From Arthrobacter bambusae (GTDB lineage Bacteria > Actinomycetota > Actinomycetes > Actinomycetales > Micrococcaceae): DNA of 64,000 nt. The stretch is from the NCBI RefSeq assembly GCF_030812595.1, contig NZ_JAUSSZ010000010.1, forward strand, positions 1-64,000, read 5' to 3'. Below are positions 61,897 through 64,000 of the stretch, in pieces. Position 1 is the stretch's first letter, and each line of letters starts with the position of its first letter. A model generated the notes under the pieces. That model ran no database searches. It was given only the letters and a program-made list of their open reading frames with translations, and was not told where the DNA came from. The position numbers and the translations under genes were made by a program.

Positions 61897-62349
61897 ATGA
61901 ACTCCCAGATCGACAGTCTCGAAAGCACGGAGGAACGCGAACTCCGCGAAGTGCGTGAAACCCTTGGAGCCGCCTTGGCGACGGCGCAGGAACACTTGGA
62001 ACAAAACGGTGGCTTCCTGCCTTTTGCAGTCACGCTCGCGGTGGACAACGAACTTCGGATCGTCTTAATCACGCCTGGAGAGCCGGACGACGAGGGAAAC
62101 GTGGACACGGAGTCGATGCTGGCAGACATCCGCGAATTGCTGCGACAAGGCCGTGACGAATACCGCGCAGTGGCGATTGCCAGCGATGTCATCCTTCCGG
62201 AACACGGATCGGACGGGATTCACGCCGCGGCCGAACATCGCAGCGGCGGCCTGATGGCAGCAGTCGTGCCCTATGTCCAGACCGCCGAAGGCTTCGTCTT
62301 TGACAGCGCCGAGGCCGACACCAATGAATCCGTAGTATGGGTGGACTAG
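61897..62349 (+). CDS. Conserved protein of unknown function
   Basis: 150 residues, acidic, mixed alpha/beta. Segments such as ALATAQEHLEQNGGFLPFAV and RAVAIASDVILPE show a regular fold; no family I can name with confidence. It follows the phosphomannomutase gene by 24 bases and may be cotranscribed, and the Rrf2 regulator follows 24 bases later. No signal peptide or membrane segment. Confidence 0.65.
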   Translation: MNSQIDSLESTEERELREVRETLGAALATAQEHLEQNGGFLPFAVTLAVDNELRIVLITPGEPDDEGNVDTESMLADIRELLRQGRDEYRAVAIASDVILPEHGSDGIHAAAEHRSGGLMAAVVPYVQTAEGFVFDSAEADTNESVVWVD

Positions 62350-62373
62350 ACCTTACTCCGTAAGCTTGAGGGC

Positions 62374-62865
62374 ATGAAGATCAATGCCTTCGCGGATGTG
62401 AGCCTGCGTGCGCTCCTGGTTCTCTCGTCCGCGCCCGCAGGTGAACTCCTGACGACCCAAAACATCGCGGACGCTGTGGGGACTCCCTACCACCATGTCA
62501 GCAAGGCCATCGTTCGGCTTCGGGAGCTCGGCCTCATTGACGTCGAGCGTGGCCGAAACGGCGGATCCCGGATCAGTGCGGCCGGACAGGAAGCCACTGT
62601 GGGCCAACTCCTGCGGCGACTTGACACCAGGTCGGATCCCGCGGAGTGCCAATCCGCCCACGGCGACTGCCCGATGATCACCGAATGCGGCCTGCGCGTT
62701 GCCCTGGCCCGCGCGCGGGAGGCCTTCTACCGGGAGCTGGACGGCGTCGTCGTCTCTTCCCTGCCGCACCTGCGGCAAATGACGCCCGTATTTCAGGCGA
62801 TCGGGCTAAACCCCAGGCTGCAAAAGCCCGGCCCTCGATCGACCAACCCCTTTTACAACGCGTAG
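62374..62865 (+). CDS. nsrR: Rrf2-family iron-sulfur regulator, NsrR-like
   Basis: 163 residues. Winged helix (ADVSLRALLVLSSAPAGELL; YHHVSKAIVRLRELGLIDV) with the Rrf2 wing RGRNGGSRI. Three cysteines, Cys92, Cys99 and Cys105 in ECQSAHGDCPMITEC, match the cluster ligands of NsrR, which senses nitric oxide and in Streptomyces represses flavohaemoglobin genes. No such gene is in the window. A short palindrome CTTAC-TCC-GTAAG lies upstream of the ATG and could be part of an operator. Confidence 0.82.
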   Translation: MKINAFADVSLRALLVLSSAPAGELLTTQNIADAVGTPYHHVSKAIVRLRELGLIDVERGRNGGSRISAAGQEATVGQLLRRLDTRSDPAECQSAHGDCPMITECGLRVALARAREAFYRELDGVVVSSLPHLRQMTPVFQAIGLNPRLQKPGPRSTNPFYNA

Positions 62866-62969
62866 CGTCACCTCGTCCACGACGTGCACCACTAAATCGT
62901 CACCGATCGGCACTGCGGAAAGACGAACCGCAGGTCGACGGCGCTCCGGAAACTCGGCGCTCCGGAAAC

Positions 62970-64000
62970 TCAAGGTCTCTGCGCGGTAGCGGCGGCCCGG
63001 ACCACCCCCATGGTCCCGTCCACGAGCACATACTGCCCGTCGGCCAAAGTGCTCGTGCCCGAACCCGTGCCCATAACGGCCGGAATTCCGTATTCCCTTG
63101 CGACGATCGCCGCATGCGAACCGAGTCCCCCGGCGTCCACCACTACAGCCGCGGCCCGCTGGAACAGGGGTGTCCAAGCGGGGTTGGTGTAGGGGCAGAC
63201 GAGGACCTCTCCGCTGCGCAGCAGTCCGAACTCCGACGGTCCACGGATCACACGGACCGGCCCGGTCGCTTGGCCGCGGCTGGCGGCCGTGCCGGAGACG
63301 AGGGCTCCCTCGATCTGGCTGGCTCGAGCGAAGAGCAAGGCCGGATCGAGCAGCGGGATGCCGTCGAGCTCATGCCGCTTTGCCGCCCGAGCCAGCACGA
63401 GCGGCCGGAAACGGTCACGAATGGAAGCCGGCAACGCGCCGTCGTCGTCGTCAGTGATGGACTCTAGTTCTTCGAACCGCAGGTGATAGATTTCGTCCGG
63501 CTCATCGATCACGCCGGCCAGCACCAGCCGTCGGCCGAGCTCCCGGTAGGCCCGGCGAATCGGCGGGATGGCTTTGGTGGCGTAGAAGTGGCTGTCCTCG
63601 CGGAACGCCATTCCGGCCTGGGCGGACTCGACGGCGGCAAGTACCCTTCGTCGCAGTGCTTGGAAGCGGAGAGCCGGGTGACGTTTCAATTCCGCAAGCG
63701 CATTCCCCGCCTGGTTGATTGTTCTGGGTCGCTCTCCGGACATGGCCTTCACCAGCCCCAAAACCACTTCCGGGGCGTCGGACCACGTGGGCGAACTACT
63801 GAGGACAACGCTCGTGGTTTCGCGGTGGCCGTACTCGAGCTGGAACGCCTCGAAAGCCTCGCGGAAAGCACGATGTCCAGGGCCATTTTCCACCAACTCA
63901 CGGAGCTCACGGGGTCCTAGAACAACCAGGGCGCGGGACAGCTCCGGATCGGCCGCCGCGATGGACGCGAGCCGTTCTATAGCCTTGTTCGCCTGGCTCG
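62970..64000 (-). CDS. PEP-utilising enzyme, cut by the window edge
   Basis: The frame is open to the right edge, so the gene is truncated. The visible 343 residues are the C-terminal part of a phosphoenolpyruvate-utilising enzyme: a helical linker (FYATKAIPPIRRAYRELGRR) and then the swivelling phosphohistidine domain with GGLGSHAAIVAREYGIPAVM, whose His carries the phosphate. The family includes PEP synthase and rifampicin phosphotransferase. The gap between linker and swivel resembles rifampicin phosphotransferase, but the N-terminus is needed to decide. Any GTG near 63896 is internal. Confidence 0.8.
   Translation of the reverse strand, partial: SQANKAIERLASIAAADPELSRALVVLGPRELRELVENGPGHRAFREAFEAFQLEYGHRETTSVVLSSSPTWSDAPEVVLGLVKAMSGERPRTINQAGNALAELKRHPALRFQALRRRVLAAVESAQAGMAFREDSHFYATKAIPPIRRAYRELGRRLVLAGVIDEPDEIYHLRFEELESITDDDDGALPASIRDRFRPLVLARAAKRHELDGIPLLDPALLFARASQIEGALVSGTAASRGQATGPVRVIRGPSEFGLLRSGEVLVCPYTNPAWTPLFQRAAAVVVDAGGLGSHAAIVAREYGIPAVMGTGSGTSTLADGQYVLVDGTMGVVRAAATAQRP

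Overview
The window looks like part of a chromosome from a high-GC Gram-positive soil actinobacterium, most likely Arthrobacter, Pseudarthrobacter or a close relative in the Micrococcaceae. The reasons are the strong GC bias, frequent GTG and TTG starts, several probable leaderless transcripts with a TANNNT -10 box just before the start codon, and lineage-typical genes: the GlgE glucan pathway, senX3-regX3-phoU beside gpmA, carD followed by ispDF and cysS, and the proteasome activator Bpa. No species can be named from sequence reading alone.

Layout. At 1-221 the complement strand carries what looks like a ribosomal RNA leader, with a boxA-like element and two or three stacked promoters pointing out of the window. 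At 0.4-13.3 kb lies an alpha-glucan module. Trehalose synthase (treS), maltokinase fused to branching enzyme (mak-glgB) and maltosyltransferase (glgE) form one tight operon; glucan phosphorylase (glgP) runs divergently from it, and debranching enzyme (glgX) lies beyond. Together they convert trehalose to maltose, maltose-1-phosphate and branched glucan, then degrade the glucan. At 13.6-24.6 kb are housekeeping genes: a nitrilase-family amidase, rlmB, cysS, ispF, ispD, carD, a lipoprotein, the phosphate two-component system regX3-senX3 divergent from phoU with a direct-repeat Pho box between them, gpmA and a methyltransferase-like gene. At 24.6-31.6 kb are metB, tmk-holB, a secreted peptidase-like lipoprotein, an AbiEi/DUF559 protein and a phosphonatase-like HAD hydrolase.

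At 31.85-38.61 kb a 6.7-kb genomic island sits in the 3' end of tRNA-Thr(CGT). It is bounded by an exact 44-bp direct repeat of the tRNA 3' half, ends in a decayed tyrosine-integrase C-terminus, and carries decayed genes (DUF4192, HNH), an NTF2-like/NCS1 permease pair, a PASTA-like lipoprotein and a DUF3761 protein with long Ala-Ala-Asp-Lys repeats. At 38.9-48.7 kb is an accessory-like stretch: a DUF805 gene and its wrecked paralogue, an HNH-like lipoprotein, a BTAD regulator divergent from a 52-residue DUF1059 gene, a rhodanese, CsbD, a STAS-like protein, an aldo/keto reductase, Bpa, a GNAT protein with no normal start codon, PadR and a quinone oxidoreductase. At 48.8-64 kb are two serine tRNAs, a potassium channel, uppP, a VOC protein, an array of GCATGC-palindrome repeats, a large FAD protein, an S9 peptidase, an MFS exporter, RecQ, phosphomannomutase, an NsrR/Rrf2 regulator and a PEP-utilising enzyme cut by the window edge.

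The observations most worth following up are the tRNA-Thr island, the 139-bp higher-order GCATGC array, the Mak-GlgB fusion with an internal ribosome-binding site, the decayed DUF805 paralogue, and the apparent ATC start codon.
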